Below are positions 7,126 to 16,019 of a stretch of DNA of 40,848 nt, in pieces. The stretch is taken from assembly GCA_017430985.1 (NCBI GenBank), contig JAFRLZ010000067.1, positions 1-40,848 of the forward strand. Reading direction: 5' to 3'. Every line of letters starts with the position of its first letter. The stretch's first letter is position 1. This DNA is from Oscillospiraceae bacterium (GTDB lineage: Bacteria > Bacillota > Clostridia > Oscillospirales > Oscillospiraceae). A program made the translations under genes and the position numbers. The notes beneath the pieces were generated by a model, which saw only the letters and a list, made by a program, of their open reading frames with translations, was not told the origin of the DNA and ran no database searches.

Positions 7126-10100
7126 ATGATGCAAAGCGGCGAAAAACTGAATACCGCTTTGATGAGCGTGGCGAGACTTCTCGCGCGGAAGAGCCGTGAA
7201 ACGGCGCTCTCCGCGAGAAGGGTTCTTGCCGTGCTGCTGGCGCTTCTCCTGCTGCTCGGCGCGCCGGGCGTGCTGGAGCTCCCCGCCGCGTTTGCCGACG
7301 CTGAAGAGACGGTGGAGCCGCAGCCCGAGGCGACCCCGGAGCCGCAGCCCGAGGTGACGCCGGAGCTGCCCGAGACGACCCCGGAGCTGCCCGAAGCGAC
7401 CCCGGAGCTGCCCGAGACGACCCCGGAGCAGCCCGAGGAGACCCCGGAGCAGCCCGAAGAGACCCCGGAGCAGCCCGAGGAGACCCCGGAGCAGCCCGAA
7501 GAGACCCCGGAGCAGCCCGAAGAGACCCCGGAACTGCCCGAAGAGACCACGGAGCCGGCGGACACGAGCTTCAGCACCCGCTATCTCGGCGTCACGGTCT
7601 ACGGCGGCGAGGCGCTGTCCTTTGCCCCGGCCGAGATCAAGGGCGAGCAGCTCAGTCTTCCCGAGACGGACGAGGGCGTCTATCGCCTGATCGAGGCCCG
7701 GAGCTTCGTCGGCTGCGACGCGGCCGAGATCCGCGCCATGCTGAGCCGGGAGCCGGAGCATGAGGAGAACGAGGAGCTGCGCCTCGTCGGCCTGAGCCAC
7801 CGCTGGCTCGACGCCGAGGGCCGGCCCATCGAGCCGGGCGATCCCGTCGGCGCGGACGGCTATGCCGCAAGGGAACTGTTCTTCTCGCTTGACAGCGCGC
7901 TGTTCCGCTGCGAGCTTCAGGCCGGCCACTGGGCGGAGTTCTGCACGGAGAAACTTTCCGGCATGGCCCTGCTGGCCTTCACGCCCGCTGAGGAGCGCGG
8001 AGAGGATGAGGCGGACGAGACCGATGAAAACTCGGAGACCGCCGAGACCGCCGAGACCGCCGGGACCGCCGAAGCCGGGGAAGAGCCGGAGGACGAGGAG
8101 GAAGCGCCCGATACGCTCCGCGAGCTCATCGCCACCGACGGCAGCAGCTACCGGATCACCGTGCGCTATGACAGCGAGCTGTCCGGCATCCCCGCCGATG
8201 CGAAGCTGATCGTCGAAGAGCTCTTCGAGGATAGCGACAATTATCAGGACTATGTCGAGGGCAGCGCCGAGAAGCTCGACGTTTCCGTTGAACGGATCAG
8301 CTTTGCCCGTGTGTTTGATATCTATCTGCTCGACCCGAACACCGAAAGGCACATCCAGCCGGACGAGAACGTGACGGTCATCATCGAGTTCCTCAGTGAA
8401 AAACCCACGGCCGAGCAGGAGCTCTCCGTCGTCCACTTCGGCGAAAAGGTCGAGGAGATGGACAGCAGCGTCGCCAACGGCGCCGTGGAGTTCGACACAG
8501 ACGGCTTCTCCGTCTTTACGGTCATCGAGACCGCGCTCAGCCGGACGATCACCACGTCCGACGGGGCGAGCTACGACATCCAGGTGACCTATCAGGACAC
8601 GGCCGGCCTTCCGATGAAGGGCACGGAGCTTCTCGTCTCCGAGATCCGCGACGGGGATGAGGGATACGAGCGCTACATCGAGCAGAGCGCCGAGGCGCTC
8701 GGCGTGCCGCAGGAGGAACTGGAGCTGTCCCGCGTGTTTGACATCTCCATCGTGTCCGCCGAGGACCACAGTGTGAGCTATGAGCCGACGGGCAAGGTGG
8801 ACGTCAGCATCCGCCTGATCGGCACGGAGCTGGATCGCTATGGCAGGCTCGACGTGCTGCACTTTGAAGAGGACGAGGACGGCAGCGCCGTACGCTCAAT
8901 GGGCGGCAGCGCCAGCGGAGAATCTCTCGCCTTCAGCACGGACGGCTTCTCCGTGTACGCCGTGGTGGCCGGACCGGCCCCGCTGAAGCAAACCCTCGGA
9001 ACCGTAGAGGATCTGGCCGCCGGGTACAACGACAGCCAGGGCTTCTACCTCTCCGTTACCAGAAACAACGTAATCAACTACTTCACCAACACGCTCAACG
9101 GCAACTCGGCTTTTATCGTGACGACGGACATCGCCTCCGCGAGCACATGGTACTTTGCACCGGTGTCCGGACAGAGCAATCAGTACTATATCTATACCAA
9201 GATCAACGGCAGCCCGCGATACATGAAGAACACGAGCGGCAATCTCATGGGGCTCGTGTCCGAAAACGGGACGCCCTTCGAGGTCAGCCAGGCCGCCTCG
9301 GGCGTGCTGTGGTTCAATGTGGCCGGGACCGAGAAGTATCTGCAGTATTCCAACGGCGGCCTCGGCATCCGGCTCTATGACGGCACCGGCACTGCCGCGA
9401 ACAGCCAGATCACCGTCACGATCATTTCCTCGCTCACGATCGCGGACGACGTGTATGGTCTCGACGGCGTCAGCCACGGACTGGTGAGCTACCGCAGCGG
9501 CACCTCCGCCAACGCCATGCTGACGACGGAAACGGTCAAGAACGGCGTTCAGATGCTGGGCCAGAAGAGTCTGCTGATCCGGAGCGATCCAATGGACCAG
9601 TCGCGTACGCTCTATGTGGCGAAGGACAGCGACATCCCCATGTGGACCTTCCACAGCATCGCGGAAGATCGCTACTACCTGACCTCCGATACGGGGAAGT
9701 ATCTCCGGATCGACGGCAGCAATCTCACGCTCGTCGATGAGGCGGATGCGTACTGCGTCCTGCAGGTGATCCCCGGCACGGGCAATAGGCAGGGCAAGGT
9801 CCGTCTGCTCGGCGTAGAGGCGCAGAAAGCGGTCAGCTATATCAGCAACTCCAGCAGCTTCTGCGTAGGAAGCTCCTCCGGCGCCACCGAATGGCTCAAC
9901 TTCGCGGACCTCTCCGTCTACAGCGAAGATGACTTCGTCATGTATTCCGCCACCAAGGTCAGCGCTTCGGACCGGGTGAACGTCTGCACCGGCAAGGCGG
10001 TCGTCATCTACACCCGCGTCTGGAACGACAGCGAGAAGGCGTATGAGTTCTACGCGATCGACCACAACGGCGACCTTATCCCGTGCTACGAATCCGGCGA

Positions 10101-13100
10101 CGCGCTCGTCTGGGTCGGCACGCAGAACAACACGCTGCTCTGGGAGTTTACCGAATACTGTTACGAGGGGACGACGACCCCCAACTACTACTACGAATTT
10201 CAGAACATGTATACCGGGAAGTATATTGCCCCGCAGATCGCCGGGGACCAGATCTTCTCGGATCATACGATCGGCGTCAACCTGAACGGACGTCGCTACG
10301 GCGACTACTACACGCCGATCATTGCCTGGGACGAGGCCAACTACGACTATGCGGGCCTGAAGACCGAGAACGGGAAGGTCGTCTCCTGCCCGATGTCTCA
10401 GGCCGAGAGCTTCTACGTCGCGGTGATGCAGATGTCCACGCCGGGTCAGCCGACGCCGGTGGCGACGGTCGATCACGAGGCGCTTGGCCTGACCATGCGG
10501 ATGATCGACTACAACGGCCCGATCCGCGAAAGCGCCGGCAGCGGGTATTCCCCGACGACGGAGAGGCAGTACAGCGTGATGGGGACGCAGCTCTACACAG
10601 AGCATGCGGTGCAGCCGAACCTGCTGTCCACGGATCTGCAGGGCGGCGATTCCGGGTATCCGACGGCCAAGCTGACCGGCCGGTCGCTCAGCGAGCTTTT
10701 CAGCGGGGCGGCGACAGTCAACCACCTGTTCATCCAGAGCATCTATGACGGCAGCGGCTACTACCAGTTCGACAGCACAGAAAACTTTGCGCATCTGAGC
10801 GGTTCGCAATTCGAGGTCTACCAGGAGCTCGGCACTGTGAAGGTCCAGCGGCCCACCCGCAGACACGGCCAGTTCATGCCCTACAACACGCTGGACATGA
10901 GCAGGGCGCACAGCGACAACCCGCTCAACCTCACCGATATTCTGGGTCACGATCTTTCCGACAACTACCCGCGCAAGAACGAGACGCTGTACGGCTTTAA
11001 CGAGCCTGAGGATCACTACTTCGGCATGGAGATCGAGGGCCACTTCATGCAGACCCCGAACGGCGTCGACGCCTGGGGACACGATATCGTCTTCGAGTTC
11101 GTCGGAGACGACGACTTCTGGCTCTATGTGGACGGCGAGCTGGTCATCGACCTCGGCGGCATCCACAGCGCCCTGAAGGGCACCGTCAACTACAGCACCG
11201 GAAAAGTCGTCGTGAACGGGACCAACACGACGCTCCGGGATATCTTCAAAAAGAACTATGCCGCGCGCATGAGCCTGGCGGAGGACGATCCCGCGGTCAC
11301 GGCCTATCTGGACGGGATCTTCCAGGCCAAGACCGTAAACGGCCAGACGCAGTATGTGTTCAAGGACTACTCGGCCCATACGGTCCGCATCTTCTACATG
11401 GAGCGCGGCGCCGGCGCCTCGAACCTCCGCATGCGCTTCAACCTGGCGACGGTCACTCCCGGTCAGGTCCTGCTGAGCAAGGAGATCTCCGGCACCGAGA
11501 AGCAGGACTACGCCACCATGAAGTTCCCGTTCCAGATCTATTACAATAAGAACGACGGGACGGGCGACCATCTGCTTGAGCGTACGCAGGATACCATCAC
11601 CATGGGCTACAACGTGGTCTACCAGAACACCTCTACGCCTGTGGAATACAGATCCTCCGACGTGATCGACGGCGTGACCTACGAGCATCTGTTCTATCTG
11701 AAGCCGGGTCAGACCGCCGCGATTAAGGTTCCGGACGACACCGTTGATTACTGGATCCGCGAGTGCGGCGTCGACGATGTGATTTACGATTCCGTCACGA
11801 TCAACGACGTGGAGACGACCGGCGAGACCCTGCCCGGCGCGACAGAGACGAAGTGCTATTCCTCCACAAGCGCCGCCGTCGCGGATCGCGCGAAGATTAC
11901 CTTCACCAACCACGTCGACCAGTCTGCTCTGCGTACCCTGACGATCAAAAAGATCCTGTTCGATGCGGAGGATCATCCGCTGACCGCGCTTGAGGATCCC
12001 ACGGTCTTCCAGATGCGCATGTATCTGGGCGAGGACCTGGAATACTACCGCCTCGGCGAGTATTATATCAAAGATCCGAACGGCAACTACTGCTACTATG
12101 ACACGCAGGCCCAGAGGATGCAGTCCATCGGCGTCAGCCACTTTGAAAATCTGACGGATATACAGCTGGAGCGAGTCACCTTCAAGACTTCTCCCAGCGG
12201 CGCGATTTCCAAGGTCCCCGCCGGCTACAGCATTGAGATCAGAGACCTGCTGGTAGGCACGAAGTTCAAGGTCGAAGAGCGGGAGAGTGAGATCCCGATC
12301 GGCTACGGCCTGCGGACCTGGACCGAGGGCAGCAAGACCTATACCGGATACAAGCGCGTGGAAGGCTCCTTCATCGTCGGAGAGGACGATGCGCAGAACT
12401 CCGGCGTCATCCGCGACCGGCAGAGCCCCATTATTGAGATCCACAACCGGCGAGGCTGGGGTCTCCGGGCCGATAAGGTCTGGTCGGACGCTGACTTTAT
12501 GCAGTCGCATGACGATACTTACTTCGCGGTTTACGTCGGAGGCCAGATGTTGCCCGACACGCTGCGGAAGATCGACGCGGGCAACCGCTACGCGCTCTAT
12601 TACTTCCCGGCGCTGCAGACCGGCGCCTCCTTTGCGGATTACGAAATCCGCGAGGTGCTGGTCGGGGAGGACGCCGGCGGGCAGCCGACCTACACGCCGA
12701 TCGCCGACAACGGCAGCATCACACTCGGCGGTACGCCTAATGACGGAGCTTACCAGAGCGATCTGGACTACCGTGCCTGCTACAACCAGGGAGACACCGA
12801 AAGCTCGGTGGGCAGCCTGAACAATATCCGCCGCGCGACGGTGACGAACCTGCGTGTGGGCGGCCTGACGATCCTCAAAACAGCTCCGGACGGGACGACC
12901 GGCCTTGCCGGCGCGGAATTCATCCTGTCGAGCAGCGAAGATACGGTCGGTACTTACAGCTCCGACAGCGAGGGCCTTGTCACGGTGGCCTATCTGGAGG
13001 ACGGCGTATACACGCTGACCGAGACGAAGGCTCCGGCGCAGCATCAGGCGAAGACCGATCCCATCACGATCACGGTCGCGAACGGGAGCTTCACCGTCAC

Positions 13101-13704
13101 CGAAAACGGCAGCCCCTGCGAGGACTTCGACAGCGCGAGCTGCACGCTGACGGTCAGAAACAAGCCCTTCACGCTGCAGGTCAAAAAGGTCGACGCAAAG
13201 ACAAACGAGGCGATCGCCGACGTGCACTTTGCTCTGTACAGGCAGATCCAGGGCTCGAACGGCCCGAGGCGGGACTATTACCCGATGGAAGGCTATGCGG
13301 ACCTGGTCACGGACGCCGACGGCTTCCTGACCACGGTGAACGGCTCTCTTCCGGCGGGCGTCTATTACCTCGTCGAGAAGGAAGCGCCCAGCGGCTACGT
13401 GGAAGCCGGAGAGATCGTCTTTGAGATCAGCAGGACCGGTCTCGTGACGCTCGAGGCGACCGAGGACGCACAGCTCGTACAGAACGAGACGGAGACGAAC
13501 ATCGGTTACACGCTTCTCGTGAAGAACAGAGCGGAAAACCTGAGCGCGCCGACCGGCCTGCACTTCCGGATCGAAGTGTATGTCCTGATGCTCCTCTTCG
13601 GCTGCGGCATCCTCGCGGCGGCGCTCTACCACCGGAAACGGCGGGAAGAGCGCTCCGCGGCGGAGGAACTGCCGATTCCCGGGCCGACGGATGAAAGCAG
13701 GTGA
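7126..13704 (+). CDS. Giant pilus tip/adhesin protein with fibro-slime and SpaA-like domains and wall sorting signal
   Basis: A surface protein of about 2,192 residues. A signal peptide (about residues 28-57, cleavage near AFA/DA) is followed by a Pro/Glu-rich stalk of 7-residue repeats (to about 145) and two related ~130-residue modules (about 340-475 and 475-611), each ending in TDGFSV. A long unassigned region follows (about 620-1130), then a fibro-slime domain (about 1270-1440) with GDDDFWLYVDGELVIDLGG. Several Cna-B/SpaA-like beta domains end the ectodomain (the last two at about 1911-1995 and 2013-2115). The C-terminus has sorting motif SAPTG (2140-2144), a membrane helix and a KRRE tail. 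The start is ATG at 7126, 8 nt after AGGAGG; TTG at 7123 and ATG at 7129 are alternatives. Size, domains and position before the pilin suit a Cpa-like tip adhesin. The ligand is unknown. Confidence 0.88.
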   Translation: MMQSGEKLNTALMSVARLLARKSRETALSARRVLAVLLALLLLLGAPGVLELPAAFADAEETVEPQPEATPEPQPEVTPELPETTPELPEATPELPETTPEQPEETPEQPEETPEQPEETPEQPEETPEQPEETPELPEETTEPADTSFSTRYLGVTVYGGEALSFAPAEIKGEQLSLPETDEGVYRLIEARSFVGCDAAEIRAMLSREPEHEENEELRLVGLSHRWLDAEGRPIEPGDPVGADGYAARELFFSLDSALFRCELQAGHWAEFCTEKLSGMALLAFTPAEERGEDEADETDENSETAETAETAGTAEAGEEPEDEEEAPDTLRELIATDGSSYRITVRYDSELSGIPADAKLIVEELFEDSDNYQDYVEGSAEKLDVSVERISFARVFDIYLLDPNTERHIQPDENVTVIIEFLSEKPTAEQELSVVHFGEKVEEMDSSVANGAVEFDTDGFSVFTVIETALSRTITTSDGASYDIQVTYQDTAGLPMKGTELLVSEIRDGDEGYERYIEQSAEALGVPQEELELSRVFDISIVSAEDHSVSYEPTGKVDVSIRLIGTELDRYGRLDVLHFEEDEDGSAVRSMGGSASGESLAFSTDGFSVYAVVAGPAPLKQTLGTVEDLAAGYNDSQGFYLSVTRNNVINYFTNTLNGNSAFIVTTDIASASTWYFAPVSGQSNQYYIYTKINGSPRYMKNTSGNLMGLVSENGTPFEVSQAASGVLWFNVAGTEKYLQYSNGGLGIRLYDGTGTAANSQITVTIISSLTIADDVYGLDGVSHGLVSYRSGTSANAMLTTETVKNGVQMLGQKSLLIRSDPMDQSRTLYVAKDSDIPMWTFHSIAEDRYYLTSDTGKYLRIDGSNLTLVDEADAYCVLQVIPGTGNRQGKVRLLGVEAQKAVSYISNSSSFCVGSSSGATEWLNFADLSVYSEDDFVMYSATKVSASDRVNVCTGKAVVIYTRVWNDSEKAYEFYAIDHNGDLIPCYESGDALVWVGTQNNTLLWEFTEYCYEGTTTPNYYYEFQNMYTGKYIAPQIAGDQIFSDHTIGVNLNGRRYGDYYTPIIAWDEANYDYAGLKTENGKVVSCPMSQAESFYVAVMQMSTPGQPTPVATVDHEALGLTMRMIDYNGPIRESAGSGYSPTTERQYSVMGTQLYTEHAVQPNLLSTDLQGGDSGYPTAKLTGRSLSELFSGAATVNHLFIQSIYDGSGYYQFDSTENFAHLSGSQFEVYQELGTVKVQRPTRRHGQFMPYNTLDMSRAHSDNPLNLTDILGHDLSDNYPRKNETLYGFNEPEDHYFGMEIEGHFMQTPNGVDAWGHDIVFEFVGDDDFWLYVDGELVIDLGGIHSALKGTVNYSTGKVVVNGTNTTLRDIFKKNYAARMSLAEDDPAVTAYLDGIFQAKTVNGQTQYVFKDYSAHTVRIFYMERGAGASNLRMRFNLATVTPGQVLLSKEISGTEKQDYATMKFPFQIYYNKNDGTGDHLLERTQDTITMGYNVVYQNTSTPVEYRSSDVIDGVTYEHLFYLKPGQTAAIKVPDDTVDYWIRECGVDDVIYDSVTINDVETTGETLPGATETKCYSSTSAAVADRAKITFTNHVDQSALRTLTIKKILFDAEDHPLTALEDPTVFQMRMYLGEDLEYYRLGEYYIKDPNGNYCYYDTQAQRMQSIGVSHFENLTDIQLERVTFKTSPSGAISKVPAGYSIEIRDLLVGTKFKVEERESEIPIGYGLRTWTEGSKTYTGYKRVEGSFIVGEDDAQNSGVIRDRQSPIIEIHNRRGWGLRADKVWSDADFMQSHDDTYFAVYVGGQMLPDTLRKIDAGNRYALYYFPALQTGASFADYEIREVLVGEDAGGQPTYTPIADNGSITLGGTPNDGAYQSDLDYRACYNQGDTESSVGSLNNIRRATVTNLRVGGLTILKTAPDGTTGLAGAEFILSSSEDTVGTYSSDSEGLVTVAYLEDGVYTLTETKAPAQHQAKTDPITITVANGSFTVTENGSPCEDFDSASCTLTVRNKPFTLQVKKVDAKTNEAIADVHFALYRQIQGSNGPRRDYYPMEGYADLVTDADGFLTTVNGSLPAGVYYLVEKEAPSGYVEAGEIVFEISRTGLVTLEATEDAQLVQNETETNIGYTLLVKNRAENLSAPTGLHFRIEVYVLMLLFGCGILAAALYHRKRREERSAAEELPIPGPTDESR
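7315..7560 (+). repeat. 21-bp tandem repeats encoding PEQPEET stalk
   Basis: Inside the tip adhesin gene, in-frame 21-bp units encode PEQPEET (at least five near-identical copies) flanked by diverged PELPETT/PELPEAT units. The Pro/Glu-rich segment directly follows the signal peptide. Near-identity at DNA level makes it prone to copy-number change and assembly error. Confidence 0.9.
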
Positions 13705-13760
13705 TGCAATGCCGGAACGGTCAAGAAAAAAGCGACGAAAACCGCAAGAAAGATCGTTTT

Positions 13761-13794
13761 TTGACGGCTTTGTTGACGAAGCATCCTGTATGAT
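13761..13794 (+). promoter_or_regulatory. Pilus promoter copy 2 (backbone pilin): TTGACG direct repeat plus TATGAT
   Basis: TTGACG at 13761-13766 and 13773-13778, then a 10-nt spacer and TATGAT at 13789-13794. Spacings are identical to copies 1 and 3. Predicted start is about 13801, giving a leader of about 48 nt. No terminator separates it from the tip gene, so read-through from the tip promoter is also possible. Confidence 0.72.
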
Positions 13795-13848
13795 GGGACC
13801 ATAGCAAGGAAGCACATTATTTTTCGGATATAAGAAAGGAGAACACAC

Positions 13849-15150
13849 ATGCGTAACACTATGAAAAAAATTGGAGCAATCGCACTTGCCCTCGTGCTCG
13901 TACTCAGCCTCAGCGCCTCCGCCTTCGCGGCGGCGGATATGAATGGAGAGAGCGGTGTCATCGGCGAATTCACGGCGCCTGACACTGCCACGGCCAAGGC
14001 AAAGCAGGTAATCATCTATAAAGAGATCACGGCCTACAACCCTGAGACCTGCGTGGTCAACGCGCCGACCATCACCTATACCTATGCAATTGCGGGAGTC
14101 GCCGCCGGTAAGAACGTTATCGATGCAGCGTCGGTGCATGCCACGACCAAGCTCGGCATCGTTTCCGGCGTCAAGCTGGACGGTACGGGCGACGGCGACA
14201 ACGATGCGACCATCGCGTGGACTCCGGCTGACAAGCTGAACGCTTCCAGCACAGGCGAGAAGAACACCAAGACCATGACGATCGATTTCAGCGGCGTGGA
14301 CTTTTCCGCGACCGGCGCGGGTGTCTATCGCTATCAGATCACCGAAACGGCGAATTCCTATGTCAGCTCCGGCGTGGTGGACGGCGGCATCACCAATGTG
14401 CGCTTCCTTGACGTCTATGTGATGGACGGCTCAACTGAAGGCACCTATGACATTTACGGCTACGTCCTCTTTACGAACAACAACGACATCGTCGGCGACT
14501 CCACGGCCGCCGATGGCAATTCGGTCGCTGCTGCCGTGAAGACGGAGGGCTTTGTCGCCACGACTACGCCCGCCGCCTCTGCCGACCAGTACTACACCTT
14601 CAACTTTGAGGTCGGGAAGACCGTTGAGAACGACCAGTATGTGAAAACCACGCACCACAAGTTCCCCTTCACGATCACCCTGGCGAACCAGATCGTTACG
14701 GCTAACGTCCTGCCCATCGCGACCGTGAAAACCAACGCTGAGCAGGTTACTGCGCTGAGCGCCGCTCCCATCGCCGGAGAGTGGAGCGTCAAAATCGCTG
14801 ATGGCTCTACGATCAAGTATGTGGGCATCCCGGCCGGCACGACCGTGACCATCAAGGAGCAGAACGACGTGGTCGGCGCTTACTACAAGTCTTCCTCTGA
14901 TGGTGCGGATACCGATGCCGCGGACAAGAACATCTTCTATCAGGATTGGTCGAACGAAGCAATCATCAACTGCTCTGCCGCAGGTGAGGCCGCGACGGAG
15001 AATCACACTGTGATCTTCACGAACGAGCTGCTTCAGATCTCTCCGACCGGCGTCGTCCTCCGCGTGGCGCCGTACGCCCTGATGCTGGGCGCCGGCCTCT
15101 TCTTCGTCCTGCTGTCCAAGCGCCGCAGGGCTGAGCCCGACGAGGCCTGA
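13849..15150 (+). CDS. FctA/Spy0128-like two-domain backbone pilin with sorting signal
   Basis: A 433-residue secreted precursor with a signal peptide (about residues 1-28, cleavage near AFA/AAD), two beta-rich domains, sorting motif ISPTG (397-401), a membrane helix and the tail KRRR. Each domain shows a plausible self-generated Lys-Asn isopeptide triad: K58 (IYKEI), E166 (ITETAN) and N210 (FTN); then K257 (EVGKTVE), E337 (TIKEQND) and N392 (IFTNE). This arrangement is known for streptococcal backbone pilins of the Spy0128 family. The start is ATG at 13849, 7 nt after AAAGGAG. A dedicated promoter and position between the tip gene and the assembly genes support a major shaft subunit. The lysine joining subunits cannot be assigned from sequence alone. 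Confidence 0.88.
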   Translation: MRNTMKKIGAIALALVLVLSLSASAFAAADMNGESGVIGEFTAPDTATAKAKQVIIYKEITAYNPETCVVNAPTITYTYAIAGVAAGKNVIDAASVHATTKLGIVSGVKLDGTGDGDNDATIAWTPADKLNASSTGEKNTKTMTIDFSGVDFSATGAGVYRYQITETANSYVSSGVVDGGITNVRFLDVYVMDGSTEGTYDIYGYVLFTNNNDIVGDSTAADGNSVAAAVKTEGFVATTTPAASADQYYTFNFEVGKTVENDQYVKTTHHKFPFTITLANQIVTANVLPIATVKTNAEQVTALSAAPIAGEWSVKIADGSTIKYVGIPAGTTVTIKEQNDVVGAYYKSSSDGADTDAADKNIFYQDWSNEAIINCSAAGEAATENHTVIFTNELLQISPTGVVLRVAPYALMLGAGLFFVLLSKRRRAEPDEA

Positions 15151-15188
15151 GCCGAGATCGGGGCCTCTCCTGAAGGATAAGGAAACAA

Positions 15189-15211
15189 GGGGGCGGGATC
15201 TGCCCGCCCCC
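15189..15211 (+). terminator. GC-rich hairpin after the pilin gene
   Basis: GGGGGCGGG (15189-15197) pairs with CCCGCCCCC (15203-15211) around a 5-nt loop. No T-run follows, so it may be a weak terminator or a 3' stabiliser that keeps pilin mRNA more abundant than the downstream assembly genes. Confidence 0.5.
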
Positions 15212-15319
15212 TCAGCTTGATATTGCCCGGACGGTTGATCGATGCCCCCGCTGCGACGGTGGCGTCCGTGAGCCGTTCGACGGCGAAAAAAAGATCATTT
15301 CGCACAACAAGTGGATTTG

Positions 15320-15353
15320 TTGACGGAACTGTTGACGGGAGCACTGGTATACT
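15320..15353 (+). promoter_or_regulatory. Pilus promoter copy 3 (SipA-like and sortase genes): TTGACG direct repeat plus TATACT
   Basis: TTGACG at 15320-15325 and 15332-15337, a 10-nt spacer and TATACT at 15348-15353. The box directly abuts an in-frame ATG at 15354, so that codon would lie upstream of the expected transcript start (about 15360). This fixes the real start of the next gene downstream. Confidence 0.72.
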
Positions 15354-15377
15354 ATGAGCGAGAATGAAACGATCGCC

Positions 15378-15974
15378 ATGAACGAACAGAAAGAAACCGC
15401 GCAGCCGGCGGCGAAGAACGCGGAAGACGCCGCGGCGCTGGCCAAAAAGATCACGCGTTCCGAAAAGGGCGTGAAGAGCTATCAGCGCTTCGGGCTCAGG
15501 CTCCTGCTGCTGCTGGCGGTGCTCTGGGTGCTGTTTTTCAAGATCATCGGCCTGACGCGGATGCCCTCGGCCGATATGTACCCCCGCATCGATGCCGGCG
15601 ACATGCTGCTCTTTTATCGCCTCGACCGGGATGTGCGGGCGCAGGACGTCGTCGTCATCGAAAAGATCCCGCCCGACAATACCGAGAAAATGCTTTTCGT
15701 CTGCCGCGTCGTGGCCACGGCCGGCGATACCGTCGAGATCAGCGACGGCGAGCGCCTTATCATCAACGGCAACACCATGATCGAGCCGAATATCTTTTAC
15801 CCCACGCCGCGTTATGAGGGCTATACCGAGTATCCCATTACCCTGGGCGAAGGCGAATGCTTCGTTCTGGCGGACTCCCGCGAGGGCGGCGCCGACAGCC
15901 GTTACTTCGGGGCAGTAAGCCGCGACGAGATCGTAGGCACAGTCATCAACGTGCTTCGCCGCAACAATCTGTAA
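15378..15974 (+). CDS. SipA-like signal peptidase I homologue lacking the catalytic dyad (pilus assembly factor)
   Basis: A 198-residue protein with a short cytoplasmic N-terminus, one membrane helix (about residues 38-57) and an extracellular S26 signal-peptidase fold. Family boxes are visible, but the serine of SMxP is Asp (D66 in SADMYPRIDAGD) and the lysine before RV is Cys (C109 in FVCRVVATAGD). The box DSREGGADSRYFG is kept. The SipA protein of the group A streptococcal pilus also has Asp in place of the serine and lacks the lysine, yet is needed for pilus polymerisation. By analogy this is an assembly factor or chaperone and not a protease. ATG 15378 is preferred because ATG 15354 touches the promoter's TATACT box; the leader is then under 20 nt with only a weak ribosome site. 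Confidence 0.82.
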   Translation: MNEQKETAQPAAKNAEDAAALAKKITRSEKGVKSYQRFGLRLLLLLAVLWVLFFKIIGLTRMPSADMYPRIDAGDMLLFYRLDRDVRAQDVVVIEKIPPDNTEKMLFVCRVVATAGDTVEISDGERLIINGNTMIEPNIFYPTPRYEGYTEYPITLGEGECFVLADSREGGADSRYFGAVSRDEIVGTVINVLRRNNL

Positions 15975-16019
15975 AGCGCGGCAAACGACAGAATAAACTC
16001 AGGAAAGGAGGTCAGGCAT

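Noticed and set aside
7315..7560. CRISPR-like periodicity
   Set aside because: The 21-bp units are coding tandem repeats without spacers.
6964..8862. A minus-strand frame of 632 codons with Leu/Gly/Arg-rich repeats
   Set aside because: The repeats are the reverse complement of the PEQPEET stalk repeats; nothing supports it as a gene.
8896..14139. A 1,747-codon open frame antisense to the tip adhesin and pilin
   Set aside because: The plus-strand frames have signal peptides, domains and sorting signals; the antisense frame has none and crosses two genes and a promoter.
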